Source: a virus
IMG/VR virus record: IMGVR_UViG_3300047498_000060
Coordinates: 62,001 to 126,000 of that record
Reading direction: 5' to 3' (one strand)
DNA length: 64,000 bases
Shown here in pieces: positions 39,658 to 48,684 of this stretch. How positions within the stretch are numbered: position 1 is the first letter of the stretch; every line of letters starts with the position of its first letter. Position numbers and translations under genes: made by a program. The notes below the pieces were generated by a model. It had not been told where the DNA came from and did not search any database. It worked only from the letters and a program-made list of their open reading frames with translations.

Positions 39658-40317
39658 GTGAATCAACGTACTCCTCCGACCATCCACGTAGGTGACACCT
39701 ACGGGCTGTGGACCGTAGTAACGAGCCCCTGGCGCAACGCCAGGGGCTTTCTTGTTGTGGGAGTAGTGTGCAGCTGCTCCCCAGAACACGAGGTTGTACG
39801 TGACGCATACAGCGTGTATCGCGGCGACTCCGGATCTTGCGGCTGCAGACGCATGCAGGCCTCACGGGAAGCGCACTTACGACACGGGCAATCCAGTGGA
39901 AAACGCACGCGTATCTATCGCATCTGGCGTGGCATGCGGCAGCGCTGCCTGAACAAGAACAACCCTATCTATAAGGGCTACGGCGAACGAGGTATCACCA
40001 TCACTCCTCGCTGGAATAAGTTCGAGAATTTCTGGAAAGACATGGGAGACCCACCAAGCAAGCGGCACTCACTAGGGCGCATCAACAATGATAGTCCATA
40101 CTCCAAGGCCAACTGCGAATGGCAAACCGCAGACGTCCAGTGCAACAACACACGCAGTACTCGCCATGTCACCTTTGAGGGGCGTACGGCCTCACTTACG
40201 CAGTGGGCGCGTGAGTACGGGCTGCCTCCGCATACATTGCGCGCAAGACTAGAAGCTAACTGGGACGTACGGCGCGCACTACAGACACCGATACGTTCAC
40301 GCAACGTCACTACCTAA
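39658..40317 (+). CDS. HNH homing endonuclease, reads through a terminator
   Basis: GTG 39658 begins right after the peptidase stop. The N-terminal module (VGDTYGLWTV ... CSCS ... SCGCRR) and nuclease block (IWRGMRQRCLNKNN, YKGYGERGITITPRW, WKDMGD, SKANCEWQTADVQCNN) match the 27393-28025 gene. The C-terminus has a helix-turn-helix (SLTQWAREYGLPPHTLRARL). Codons about 23-33 lie inside an 11-bp terminator hairpin, so its expression depends on read-through. Confidence 0.78.
   Translation: MNQRTPPTIHVGDTYGLWTVVTSPWRNARGFLVVGVVCSCSPEHEVVRDAYSVYRGDSGSCGCRRMQASREAHLRHGQSSGKRTRIYRIWRGMRQRCLNKNNPIYKGYGERGITITPRWNKFENFWKDMGDPPSKRHSLGRINNDSPYSKANCEWQTADVQCNNTRSTRHVTFEGRTASLTQWAREYGLPPHTLRARLEANWDVRRALQTPIRSRNVTT
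39724..39754 (+). terminator. Rho-independent terminator inside the HNH reading frame
   Basis: AGCCCCTGGCG-CAA-CGCCAGGGGCT, a perfect 11-bp stem, then TTCTTG. It would end the lipoprotein-peptidase transcript. It lacks the TTAGC tail. Confidence 0.75.
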
Positions 40318-40324
40318 AGGAACC

Positions 40325-40522
40325 ATGGCACGACAACTCGTTCTCATCTGCGACGGCAAAGACTGCGGCACTGTACTGCTTGAGCCTCATGCGGGCTTCA
40401 TCATCAAAGGCTCCATCGAGGAGGCTGCCATTGAGAGCCCAAAGCCTCTGGTTGTGCAGGCCGAGGAAACGGTGCTCTGCAGAGAGTGCTTTCTTACAAC
40501 GCTCGGTGCAGCTACAAAGTAG
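40325..40522 (+). CDS. Small zinc-ribbon protein, 65 aa
   Basis: AAGGAACC precedes ATG 40325. CDGKDC at 9-14 and CREC at 52-55 bracket a beta-rich core. Unknown function; one of many cysteine-knuckle proteins here. Confidence 0.7.
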   Translation: MARQLVLICDGKDCGTVLLEPHAGFIIKGSIEEAAIESPKPLVVQAEETVLCRECFLTTLGAATK

Positions 40523-40524
40523 GG

Positions 40525-40947
40525 ATGCCGAAGGCGCGAAGAATCAACCTGCCCGTGGGCGAGGACCTCGGTGTCCTTCTGGACGTACTAATCTGGGGAG
40601 TGCGCGAAGAGTGCCGCAAGGCGGGCAAGTCGAAGCCCACCCAGGTGGACATCATCAATCGCGCGCTCCTCGCCTACTGCCTCGAGCGAAAAGACTCCTT
40701 GCTGAAGGTGCTCGCCAATGAAGCCGACCAAGCCACCGTCGCAGACGCTCTTCAACGAGCAGGACATTCTTCCGGACTACAGCGCTTCGCTCAGCAACTT
40801 CAAGGCCGAGCCGGTCACGCCCATCCCAAGCGTCGCGGAGATAGCCGCACACCAGGCGGGGGAGATGGAGCACCCGCTCTTTCGATCCACCCCCGCGTTG
40901 CCGAAGCGCTCGGAGACCTCGATCCTACAGGGCCTGCTGGGTGGTGA
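40525..40947 (+). CDS. RHH-like DNA-binding protein with long 3' overlap
   Basis: ATG 40525. RRINLPVGEDLGVLLDVL and a second helix with TQVDIINRALLAYCLERKD fit a ribbon-helix-helix pattern in the first 65 residues. From about residue 65 the frame runs 230 bases into the 40718 gene and turns into Arg/Gly/Pro shadow, so the functional part is probably short. Confidence 0.5.
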   Translation: MPKARRINLPVGEDLGVLLDVLIWGVREECRKAGKSKPTQVDIINRALLAYCLERKDSLLKVLANEADQATVADALQRAGHSSGLQRFAQQLQGRAGHAHPKRRGDSRTPGGGDGAPALSIHPRVAEALGDLDPTGPAGW

Positions 40948-41257
40948 CGTTCGGGTCCTGCTCGACGACCGAGCTCGCAATCCGAGGCGTTACGGACCCG
41001 AGACCTCCGCCGTCCTCGACAGACTCGAAGGCAACCCAACCGCTATCGATCTCACCCCCGAGGACCAGTACCTCCTGAACATGGCAGTGCTCGAGTTCGC
41101 CTCGGCGCCGAAGCCAGAACCCCCAGAGGTAATGAAGCCTAAGCCGAGGCCGAAGAAAGAGATCGTCGCACAAAACGGAGAGGGGCCCGCACGCACGCTA
41201 CCCTGGAGCGAAGATGCGCCAGAGCAGAAACCCGAGAGCTACTGGTGGATGAAGTAG
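40718..41257 (+). CDS. Hypothetical protein, 179 aa
   Basis: ATG 40718. The central segment is folded-looking (ILQGLLGGDVRVLLDDRARN, DQYLLNMAVLEFASAPKPEP); the C-terminus is Pro/Lys-rich (KPKPRPKKEI) and ends in a Trp-containing tail. Last gene before a strong terminator. Not recognised. Confidence 0.66.
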   Translation: MKPTKPPSQTLFNEQDILPDYSASLSNFKAEPVTPIPSVAEIAAHQAGEMEHPLFRSTPALPKRSETSILQGLLGGDVRVLLDDRARNPRRYGPETSAVLDRLEGNPTAIDLTPEDQYLLNMAVLEFASAPKPEPPEVMKPKPRPKKEIVAQNGEGPARTLPWSEDAPEQKPESYWWMK

Positions 41258-41267
41258 CCACAAAAGA

Positions 41268-41310
41268 GAAGAGGGCAGCCCGTACGGGCTGCCCTCTTCA
41301 TTCTTAGCCC
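41268..41310 (+). terminator. Terminator hairpin with TTAGC tail
   Basis: GAAGAGGGCAGCCC-GTAC-GGGCTGCCCTCTTC (14 bp), then ATTCTTAGCCC. Separates the plus-strand accessory unit from the structural block on the other strand. Confidence 0.85.
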
Positions 41311-41320
41311 GTGGAAGGGA

Positions 41321-42379
41321 CTACTGGGCGAGCGAGGCGTTCAGGAGCGCCGTACCGTCGTACTCGTATTCGATGGAATACGAGTGACCTGTACCCGCCG
41401 TGGTGCCTGCCGTGAGGCCGAGCGCAGCGTTGGCCGTGCCCGCACCAACCACGATCGTCATGACCGTGCCGCTGCGCATGTTCGTGAGGACGAGGTTGCC
41501 GCTAGAGTTCACCGACGGGGTGACGCCCGACCATGCCTTGGCGATGGCGGCGAGCAGCGCTGCCTTGCTGAAGGCGTTGCCTTGAGCCGAGAGCGTGAGC
41601 GTCTTGAGGACTGTGTTGACCGTCAAGATGAGCGTGAGGCCGTTGAGGCTGCCCGCACCGCCGTTCCCGCCGTAGAGCGAGGCCGCGTTGATATTGGTCG
41701 AACCCGTGACGATAGCCGGCCCGCTCGCGGTGGGTGCCGTCGCTGGCGTATAGCTGCCGAACGGGGGGTGCGCAGTCGGGGAGGTGATGACTCCGGTCGG
41801 CGGCGCGACGGCGGCGCCATCGACAATCTCCGTGCGGACGAGGGGCACAGACTGCCCCGCGCGCAGCTTCGGCAGGTAGCTGAGGCCGATGACGGCACCC
41901 GTACCCACCGAGAACGTCGCACCCGTACCGGAGCCGCCCGGCATCGAGATGGATGTGACCTTGCCGAAGCAGCTGAGGGTCAGGTAGGTCGCTGCGCCAC
42001 CGTTTGTGCCCGTGACGGTCTCCGTCAACGCGTTGCCCTGAGCGTCATAGCCCGTGATGGTGACACTTGCCGGCATCTGCGTCGGCGTTGTGCCGGCAAC
42101 GACAATCTCAACGTTGCGCGTCGGCGACAGCGCAGGGCTGAGCAGCGCGCCGTAGGAATAGACCGCCGGAGTCGTCTGGGATGCGGTGACCGCGAGGATG
42201 GCGGTGGCGCTTGCTGCAGGGGGGCCATCAAACTCCTCGATGGCCACACCGAGCATCGGAGCGAGCACGGCGCTGATGTCCTTGCGGACGTCGAGGACTT
42301 CCTTGGCGATGCCGCCGGGACCGTCGATGAGGTGAGGGTGTGTCGCGCGCTGCGAACTCCAAAGGCCTGAACCGAACAT
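41321..42379 (-). CDS. Virion protein sharing a sheath beta-module, 352 aa
   Basis: AGGAGA precedes ATG 42379. The C-terminal 110 residues (LNGLTLILTVN ... LLAAIAKAWSG ... VGAGTANAALGLTAG) repeat a module found tandemly in the sheath protein. The N-terminal part is beta-rich with GTGA/TGT repeats (VGTGAVIGLSYLPKL). A minor structural, decoration or fibre role next to the tail genes is inferred. Last gene of the structural block. Confidence 0.65.
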   Translation of the reverse strand: MFGSGLWSSQRATHPHLIDGPGGIAKEVLDVRKDISAVLAPMLGVAIEEFDGPPAASATAILAVTASQTTPAVYSYGALLSPALSPTRNVEIVVAGTTPTQMPASVTITGYDAQGNALTETVTGTNGGAATYLTLSCFGKVTSISMPGGSGTGATFSVGTGAVIGLSYLPKLRAGQSVPLVRTEIVDGAAVAPPTGVITSPTAHPPFGSYTPATAPTASGPAIVTGSTNINAASLYGGNGGAGSLNGLTLILTVNTVLKTLTLSAQGNAFSKAALLAAIAKAWSGVTPSVNSSGNLVLTNMRSGTVMTIVVGAGTANAALGLTAGTTAGTGHSYSIEYEYDGTALLNASLAQ

Positions 42380-42389
42380 GATGTGTCTC

Positions 42390-43034
42390 CTAGAGTAGAG
42401 GTGTTCCGAGCTGCGGTTGGCCGTACTGATTCGTGCCGTACGCGAGTTGCTGTCCGAATCTCCCGCCACCGAATGTAGCAGGTCCAGGCGCCGGTTGTCC
42501 TAGTGCCTGGACTCCTTTGTTCACACCGTAAGCGCCGAGAGCTCCAGCAGCGAGAGTACCTGCGCCAACAGCGAGGCCGACATGCCCCATTGTTTTCTTC
42601 GCAGCTTGTACTCCCTGCTGACCCAGTGACTTCGTAGCCTCTAGTGCCTTCTTGCCGATGTCTGCCATGGGCGTGAGGCTGAACCCCGCGGTCTTCGCGA
42701 GCTCGGCTCCGATGTCCACACCGACAGCCGCTAGGCGAATCATCTCTGCGTCTGCAGCAAGCCGTTCCGTATACTCGTCGTCGGGGTCACCCCATAGCGG
42801 AGCATCCAGCCCAGACTCACGCCAACGCCCCATCTGTTTGCCATGATAGGGCGGCACACGAGTGTGCTGAAGAGAGCGAGCGACAGGCTCCATCTTCTCA
42901 AGCGCGCGTTCACGCTTGTCTTCGTACCTCAGATCCTGTTCTTCACGCACATGTTCGTCGTCAGAGCGCGCTGCTGCGAGGAACCCCTCGTTCAGAAGAG
43001 CCATGCCGATGCGCGTGATGAGCGAACCGTTCAT
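42390..43034 (-). CDS. Unknown virion-type protein, 214 aa
   Basis: ATG 43034 overlaps the upstream stop (ATGA). The charged N-terminus is followed by AELAKTAGF at about 116-124, one of the recurrent K-T-A motifs, then a Gly/Ala hydrophobic stretch (VGLAVGAGTLAAGALGAYG) and a Gly/Gln/Pro tail. Function unknown. Confidence 0.68.
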   Translation of the reverse strand: MNGSLITRIGMALLNEGFLAAARSDDEHVREEQDLRYEDKRERALEKMEPVARSLQHTRVPPYHGKQMGRWRESGLDAPLWGDPDDEYTERLAADAEMIRLAAVGVDIGAELAKTAGFSLTPMADIGKKALEATKSLGQQGVQAAKKTMGHVGLAVGAGTLAAGALGAYGVNKGVQALGQPAPGPATFGGGRFGQQLAYGTNQYGQPQLGTPLL

Positions 43035-43429
43035 CCGAGCACCCAGACACGGAGAGTGCATGCGGCCGTGTACGTGATGTTCGCTGAGGTGATACCCAAG
43101 ACTGGCAGCGCGTTGAAGTAGGCGAGGAAGGAGCCCGGTGTGAGCTCGATAGCCCCATCCGTCGCACCGTTGACCTTGAGATAGACCGGAGCAGCCTCGG
43201 CCTGGTTCGGCTCGTCGTAGCGAACGAGCAACCCCACCGCACCGGGTGAGACGATGGTGCCGAAGGGCACTGCGAGGGTGCCGCTTCCCGAGGGGTTGGC
43301 GACCTGTGCTTCGAGAGCAACGTACGACCCAGCGAAGTTGAACGGAATCGGGCTCTGCGGCAGAGACTGATCTGCCGCGAGCTGGAACTGTCCCGAGAAC
43401 GTGACCGGCTGGGGCGTAGGACCGCTCAT
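43031..43429 (-). CDS. Small beta-sandwich virion protein, 132 aa
   Basis: All-beta composition (VTFSGQFQLAADQ, YVALEAQVANPSGSGTLAV, APVYLKVNGATDGAIEL) with no Cys until CTLRVWVLG at the end. It directly follows the tube-like gene and is coupled by ATGA. A tube-end, collar or decoration protein is possible; not recognised. Confidence 0.65.
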   Translation of the reverse strand: MSGPTPQPVTFSGQFQLAADQSLPQSPIPFNFAGSYVALEAQVANPSGSGTLAVPFGTIVSPGAVGLLVRYDEPNQAEAAPVYLKVNGATDGAIELTPGSFLAYFNALPVLGITSANITYTAACTLRVWVLG

Positions 43430-44190
43430 GAGCCGCCGTCAGGAATGCCGGGGAAGGTCGTGTTCGCCCCGCCTGCGTTCGAGGAGTTGGTGTTGGTGAC
43501 CAGGGTAAGGGCCGAGACTGCGACGGGGACCGCACGCTCGAACTGCACCGCCACCGACTCCTGGATGAGGACGCCCTGTGCATCCGTCGCCCAGCTGTGG
43601 TTCGGCAGGTAGCAGGCCTCGAAGTACACCGCCCCGAGCGTGTCGAGGTTGATGTCGCGGATGTACATCAGGATCCCGATGGGCTGCGCGAACAGGTCCG
43701 ACGCCAGGTTGACGTAGATGTTCTCGTAGCCCGGCGGGATGATGACGTCGTGCGGGTTGGCCACCGACGCCGCGCCAGCGTTGGGGAACATCGCCGGAAC
43801 AACCGTCGGGGGGATGAGGTCCTGGTAGTACGCGTACAGGATCCGGAGGAGAGATGCGCCGTGATAGTAGATGCGCCCCAGTCCGAGCTGCCCCACCGTG
43901 CGACCAGCGATGAAGTAGCTGCGCTCCGATCCGATCTCGAAGATGCGGGAGAACTGCCGCGTGTGCGAGAGGTTGAAGTTCTGGATGACGCCGATGGGGA
44001 ATACGATCTGGTTGGCAGCCTGACCGTTCCCCGCAACCGCACCGGCAACCGCTGCAGCCCCACCGATGTTCGCGAGGCGGGGCGGACCCGCTGCGAGCAT
44101 GGTGAAGCCTGCGTTCGCGTAGGCGCCATCGACCAGGCCCGCTTGGACATAGTTCGAGTACGGCGACCAGTCTGAGAAGTTCCCTGCCAT
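43426..44190 (-). CDS. Tail tube protein (probable)
   Basis: 254 residues, immediately after the sheath gene, where the tube gene sits in contractile-tail phages. Beta-rich with a conserved-looking core (RQFSRIFEIGSERSYFIAG, LGRIYYHGASLLRILYAYY). It is longer than a T4-type tube monomer (about 160), but large phages vary. No enzyme motif. The assignment rests on position and composition. Confidence 0.62.
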   Translation of the reverse strand: MAGNFSDWSPYSNYVQAGLVDGAYANAGFTMLAAGPPRLANIGGAAAVAGAVAGNGQAANQIVFPIGVIQNFNLSHTRQFSRIFEIGSERSYFIAGRTVGQLGLGRIYYHGASLLRILYAYYQDLIPPTVVPAMFPNAGAASVANPHDVIIPPGYENIYVNLASDLFAQPIGILMYIRDINLDTLGAVYFEACYLPNHSWATDAQGVLIQESVAVQFERAVPVAVSALTLVTNTNSSNAGGANTTFPGIPDGGS

Positions 44191-44224
44191 GATGGGTGTC
44201 CTTTGTGAGTCCGGCCGACGTTGG

Positions 44225-47200
44225 TTAGATGGTCAGGGTGAGGCGGATGTAGTTGCAGGGCAGCGGGACATCGAGGGTGATGTCCACGTCGACCTGGTCC
44301 GGCTCGTTGGTGTTCTGGATCAGGTTGTTCAGCGTCGCACCGATGAGCACACCCGAGTCCGAGAGGAACCCGAGGAGACCAGCGATGACGTGCCCGAGGG
44401 AGTCGAGGAAGCCCTGGGTGATGTTGAACCGGCCGATGTAGTTCTTCAGACCGGTGCGCAGGAACTTGGCGACGAAGTCGACGATCTTCGTGACCGAGTC
44501 GGTGCGCGTCTCGACAGACGTGAGGTCCGTCGTGAGAGCCATCCGAGAGTACAGCGGGGTACCCGGCGAGTCCTGGATGATGATGTACGTGCCGCCGGCC
44601 GCCATGACGTTGAGCTGCGACTGACTGAACGTGCCCTTCGACCCGATGACGCTGATGAAGCCCGTCATGGGGAAGTTGGTGAACGACTGCTGCGGAGGCT
44701 GTGCTCCGATCATGCCGGCGATGGCCGCCGTCAGGTAGAAGCCGTCGATGATCTGCTGGACACCGTTGATCGTCGCCGAGCAGGAGTCCGGGAAGACCGA
44801 CCAGACGCGGCGGTTCGCGTAGCCCTGGTTGGTGTGCTGAATCGTCAGCGCGATGTTGTCGTAGTCCGGCATCCCATCGGGAAGTAGGAGTGCCGCGCCA
44901 CGTACGCGCACCGCAAAGGGCTCCGAGATGAGCGGAGTCGGCAGCGAGGTCGTCGCGTAAAACGCGTCGTCGTTCTGACCCGGGAGAAAGCCCGTGGTCT
45001 TGATGGTGAGGACAGACCCGACGAGGTTCGAGACGCTGTAGTGCTTGCCGTCGCCGATGTCGAGGTAGATGCCCGCCGTGACCAGGTACGGCCCAGTACC
45101 CGGCTGGCCCGCTGCGACAAGCAGCGAGTCGAGCCCCGCGATGCCAGTGTCGAACTGGTTGGACGTCAGGGTGGTGTTGCCATCCGTGCCCGACGCGACG
45201 AGCGTATCGATGTACGTGGTCGGCGTCTCCGCGTTGATGAGCACGATGCGCTCGCCCTTCTGGGCGGGCTCGCTCATCAACGTGACGTGCGTGTTGAAGA
45301 CCTGGAAGACCGTAGGGTCGTGGGTCAAGGGCGCAATGGCGTAGACCTCGTAACCCTCGAGGAACTGGGCCGCGCGAGTGAACGCGTCCAGGGTGCCGAA
45401 GGGAGAACCTTCCGTCACCGCGTCGACGCCGACACCCGTGACTGCGATGCCCGGCGCGTTGAGGAGCGCGAAGTAGAGACCCAGGCCGAGCGGATTGTCC
45501 GGCGTGATGGGACTCAGGTTCGCCGCGAGGGTCGTCGTGTCCGCGAAAGAGAGCAGACCAGGGTTGGTGGCCTGCGCCGTGACGTCGAGGCGCAACGCCT
45601 GGTACTGCACGTAGAGCTGCGCACGCGCCGTCGTGACGGGGTTGCCGCGGATGTTGCGCAGGACGTTCGCCTTGATGGTCGCGTTCCCCACATCATCGAC
45701 GGAGAGGTTCGGGATGGGGCGCGTGACGCCAGTATTGGCGTTGTCCACGTTCAGCCCGTTGGCCGTGATGTACCAGGCGTTGCCCACGTCACTCGAGACC
45801 GGCACCTGCGTACTGATCTGGAGCTGGCTCGTGTTTCCGCCCGGCGCCACCTTGACGATGGTCGCGTACGCGGTCCCATCCACCGTGACGGTGTCTCCGG
45901 GAAGGGGCTGGTAGGGCGCACCCGTCGCAGCCGAGACTGTGAGGCCAAGCACCGTAAGCGCAGTGCCTCCGATGACGGACAGAATGGACTCCGCGCCGAG
46001 CTGCGTGCTCGTAAGCACGAGGTATGTGGAGCCGTTGACCGAGGCGAGCGTCTGCCCGCCCACCGCCTCGCCGAAGAGCGCGTTGATCTGGGCGGCGATC
46101 TTCGTGGGCGTAGTGGCGCCAGAGAAGATCAGCGTCTGCGGACCCGTGCCGTCGTCGAGCACGAGAGTCAGCCCGTCCGTCACGGAAGTGAGAACCGCGG
46201 TGCCGGTGATGACGGCTGCCCCCGGAGACGAGGTGAAGTTCACGCCCGGGAAGTTGAGGAGGTTCGTGACCGCCGAGCCGCTACCTGCGTTGAGGGCCTG
46301 GACACCAGCAGCGCCGGCAACCACACCCCCCGCGGTAAGGCCGAGATGCGTGAGCGCTGTCCCGCCGGTGAGCTGGAGGGTGAGGTTCGGTCCGTACCCG
46401 ATGTTCTGGAGGACGAGGTAGTGGGTGGTCGCTGCTTCGTTCGCGGTTGCAAGAGAACCGAACGAAGAAGAGAGCGCCGTAAGAATGTCCGCGATGCTGA
46501 GTGGCACACCGAACGTCAGCGTCACCGGGGCAAGCCCGTTGAGCGAGTAGATGACCGTCTCGCCGTCGAGTTGGCCAGCAACGCCGGGGTTGGTACCCGC
46601 CGTGAGACCGAGGTGCGTGTTCGCCGTGCCTGCTCCTACTGTGATGCTGCCCGCCGCACCGGGCGTGAGGTCAGTCAGCGTGAGGACACCCGAGGGAGCC
46701 GTGACGGCGATGCCCGGCCACTGTGCCGCGATAGCAGCCAGGAGTGCGTTTTCGTTGAGCGCGTTGCCCGTGCCGACGAGGTTGAGCGTCGTAGAACCGG
46801 CCCCGTTCACGTTCAGGATGAGCGTCTGCCCATTGAGGGTACCGCCGCCGCCGTAGAGGCCGCCACCGCTGATGTTCCCGCCCACCACCTGCGCGTAGGT
46901 CGCGTAGGTGACGGTCGTGAGGTCCACGGTGCCGGTGATGGTGGCCTGCGTGCCGATGCCGTTCTGAAGGAATGCCGAGGTCCGGGTGACCTCCATGAGC
47001 GCACTGCCGAGACCTGCACCGCCGAGGAAGAGGAAGACACGGACAGTGTCCGGCTCGACCACGATCTCGTCGATGTTGTGGTTCGGGTCGGGGAAGCTGT
47101 CGACGTAGACTGGCGTGATGTCCTGCGTGTAGGAGACCGCACCAGAAGCGATGCGTCCCACCGCGAAGCCGAACGCCGCAAGCACCGCAGGGGCCGTGGC

Positions 47201-47683
47201 CGAAAGAACCTCGATCGTCTCGTACTGATCTGCTGCGACCGAGCGGATGCGCCATGCCGAGGGCACCTGAGCGCCGTCGATGTCGATGAACTCGGTCACC
47301 TCCGCGACGTAGTTCGTGATGCTCGCCGCGCTGAGTGCGAGCTGGATCTGCGCCACAACCTGCGACGGAGAAAGTGGAGTGCCCCCGAAGGTGATGTCGA
47401 GCTCAGGGCCGTTGCCGAGGGACAACGCTAGGACAAGACCAGCGAGGCCGGCGTATACCGGGGGCGTCCCGACGCCAGGGTCCGAGAGGAGGATCGCCTG
47501 CAACGGGACCTGGGCCTCGGAGTTCACCACCTGGGCGCCGGCGGCGTTGGTCGTGAGAACGTTGACCTCTTGGAAGCACGCACCCACGATGCACGGAACA
47601 AGCGTCGGCGTGATGACCGTGGGCGTGGTCGACGAAAATTGCTGTATAACTTCAACGCCCGGTTGCGGGAGTGACGCTGCCAT
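44225..47683 (-). CDS. Tail sheath protein with expanded insertion
   Basis: 1152 residues. The N-terminus has PQPGVEVIQQFS, the usual sheath PGV pattern, and the C-terminus (KIVDFVAKFLRTGLKNYIGR, QVDVDITLDVPLPCNYIRLT) matches the sheath end that joins neighbours in the contractile array. Between them, residues about 270-620 hold at least three tandem beta-modules ending in LGLTAG or a variant. The sheath contracts to drive the tube into the host. About twice the size of simple sheaths because of the insertion. Confidence 0.85.
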   Translation of the reverse strand: MAASLPQPGVEVIQQFSSTTPTVITPTLVPCIVGACFQEVNVLTTNAAGAQVVNSEAQVPLQAILLSDPGVGTPPVYAGLAGLVLALSLGNGPELDITFGGTPLSPSQVVAQIQLALSAASITNYVAEVTEFIDIDGAQVPSAWRIRSVAADQYETIEVLSATAPAVLAAFGFAVGRIASGAVSYTQDITPVYVDSFPDPNHNIDEIVVEPDTVRVFLFLGGAGLGSALMEVTRTSAFLQNGIGTQATITGTVDLTTVTYATYAQVVGGNISGGGLYGGGGTLNGQTLILNVNGAGSTTLNLVGTGNALNENALLAAIAAQWPGIAVTAPSGVLTLTDLTPGAAGSITVGAGTANTHLGLTAGTNPGVAGQLDGETVIYSLNGLAPVTLTFGVPLSIADILTALSSSFGSLATANEAATTHYLVLQNIGYGPNLTLQLTGGTALTHLGLTAGGVVAGAAGVQALNAGSGSAVTNLLNFPGVNFTSSPGAAVITGTAVLTSVTDGLTLVLDDGTGPQTLIFSGATTPTKIAAQINALFGEAVGGQTLASVNGSTYLVLTSTQLGAESILSVIGGTALTVLGLTVSAATGAPYQPLPGDTVTVDGTAYATIVKVAPGGNTSQLQISTQVPVSSDVGNAWYITANGLNVDNANTGVTRPIPNLSVDDVGNATIKANVLRNIRGNPVTTARAQLYVQYQALRLDVTAQATNPGLLSFADTTTLAANLSPITPDNPLGLGLYFALLNAPGIAVTGVGVDAVTEGSPFGTLDAFTRAAQFLEGYEVYAIAPLTHDPTVFQVFNTHVTLMSEPAQKGERIVLINAETPTTYIDTLVASGTDGNTTLTSNQFDTGIAGLDSLLVAAGQPGTGPYLVTAGIYLDIGDGKHYSVSNLVGSVLTIKTTGFLPGQNDDAFYATTSLPTPLISEPFAVRVRGAALLLPDGMPDYDNIALTIQHTNQGYANRRVWSVFPDSCSATINGVQQIIDGFYLTAAIAGMIGAQPPQQSFTNFPMTGFISVIGSKGTFSQSQLNVMAAGGTYIIIQDSPGTPLYSRMALTTDLTSVETRTDSVTKIVDFVAKFLRTGLKNYIGRFNITQGFLDSLGHVIAGLLGFLSDSGVLIGATLNNLIQNTNEPDQVDVDITLDVPLPCNYIRLTLTI

Positions 47684-47712
47684 TAGGAGGCTCCTCTACA
47701 CGTTCAGGTGGT

Positions 47713-48684
47713 TCATCGAATCCGCACGCGCTGTACCGGACTACGATTCGATTGTTCCACACACGGAGTGGCTAAGGGAATAGGACGCCCCCCTATGCTG
47801 GGAGGCCGAACCGCCGGTGCGTTTGCTCGAGAAGAACGTACGTAGACAGTCTGCGCCGGGTTGCGTGGGTCCGGAACAACCATCGGTTGTGGCGCAGGAA
47901 GACCAGGCCGCGGCGTGCCGCCGTACACATCACTCGCAGCAGGAGCGAAGGCAGGTGGGAACCGCGCGTCGAACTCATAGGGTAGTCCTCCGTTCGGAGC
48001 CATGAGCTGTTGGTCTCCGCCGTTCGGAGCTTGCTCTCGAATCGTGGCGAGACGCTGTCTCAGCGTGAGCTGGATCCCCTGGACGATGCGCCGGTTGAGT
48101 GGGCTGACCTGTGATGTGCGGTAGAACTGAAAGGGGCATGAGACAGGCGTCGCGTACCACTCGTCCGCAGAGTCCCCGCTCACGAGTGCGCCGGCAGAAG
48201 AGACCGCTCCGACGATGGGCTGACGCCCAATTTCAAAGAAGCCCTCTGCCATCAGCATCTCGCGGTGAAGCCAGAGCTGCTCCGCTGCAACCCACGCGAG
48301 GTTCGTGGCTTCTGTGGGTACGCGCGAGCACACGTTGATCGTCATCGTGCCAGGCACGAGCACCGACTTCTTCTTGGTTCCAGTGCGCGCGTCGTAGTTG
48401 AGCATGTCGTCGAGGCCGAGCGTGTAGAACTGCACGGGGCCACGAGTGAAGGACATGCCAGGACGCGTCCCCATGGACGTGTCCTTGAGCGGGTTCTCGC
48501 CCGAGATGTAGATCTCGGTGAGGTCGTCGTCTTCCGACCAGTGATACATCCCCGGCGGGGAGTAGCTGAAGAGTCCCTGGTAGAACGCGATGTACAACGA
48601 GCTGACATGCTCGAGAGGAGAGTACTTGAAGCTATCCTCGGGGAACGCTCCCGCTGCCGTGGTGCTGGGGATTCTTGCCGCCAC
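47713..48684 (-). CDS. Neck or tail-completion-type structural protein, 323 aa
   Basis: GTG 48684 has AGGAGG nine bases upstream. Aromatic, folded N-terminal 220 residues (YIAFYQGLFSYSPPGMYHWS, TEIYISGENPLKD, WLHREMLMAEGFFEIG), Pro-rich C-terminus. It precedes the sheath in the operon, the usual place of tail-terminator or neck proteins; specific role not established. Confidence 0.6.
   Translation of the reverse strand: MAARIPSTTAAGAFPEDSFKYSPLEHVSSLYIAFYQGLFSYSPPGMYHWSEDDDLTEIYISGENPLKDTSMGTRPGMSFTRGPVQFYTLGLDDMLNYDARTGTKKKSVLVPGTMTINVCSRVPTEATNLAWVAAEQLWLHREMLMAEGFFEIGRQPIVGAVSSAGALVSGDSADEWYATPVSCPFQFYRTSQVSPLNRRIVQGIQLTLRQRLATIREQAPNGGDQQLMAPNGGLPYEFDARFPPAFAPAASDVYGGTPRPGLPAPQPMVVPDPRNPAQTVYVRSSRANAPAVRPPSIGGRPIPLATPCVEQSNRSPVQRVRIR

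Noticed and set aside
41384-42370. 328-codon plus-strand frame opposite 41321-42379
   Set aside because: Arg-rich mirror frame; the minus-strand gene has a good start and shared beta-modules.
42390-43583. 397-codon extension of the 42390-43034 frame
   Set aside because: The upstream part is Arg/Ser shadow of the small beta protein; ATG 43034 with ATGA overlap is better.
45041-47431. 796-codon open frame on the plus strand opposite the sheath
   Set aside because: It is Arg/Asp/Glu/Val-biased antisense sequence of a GC-rich gene with no ribosome site or domain; the minus-strand sheath has clear family ends.
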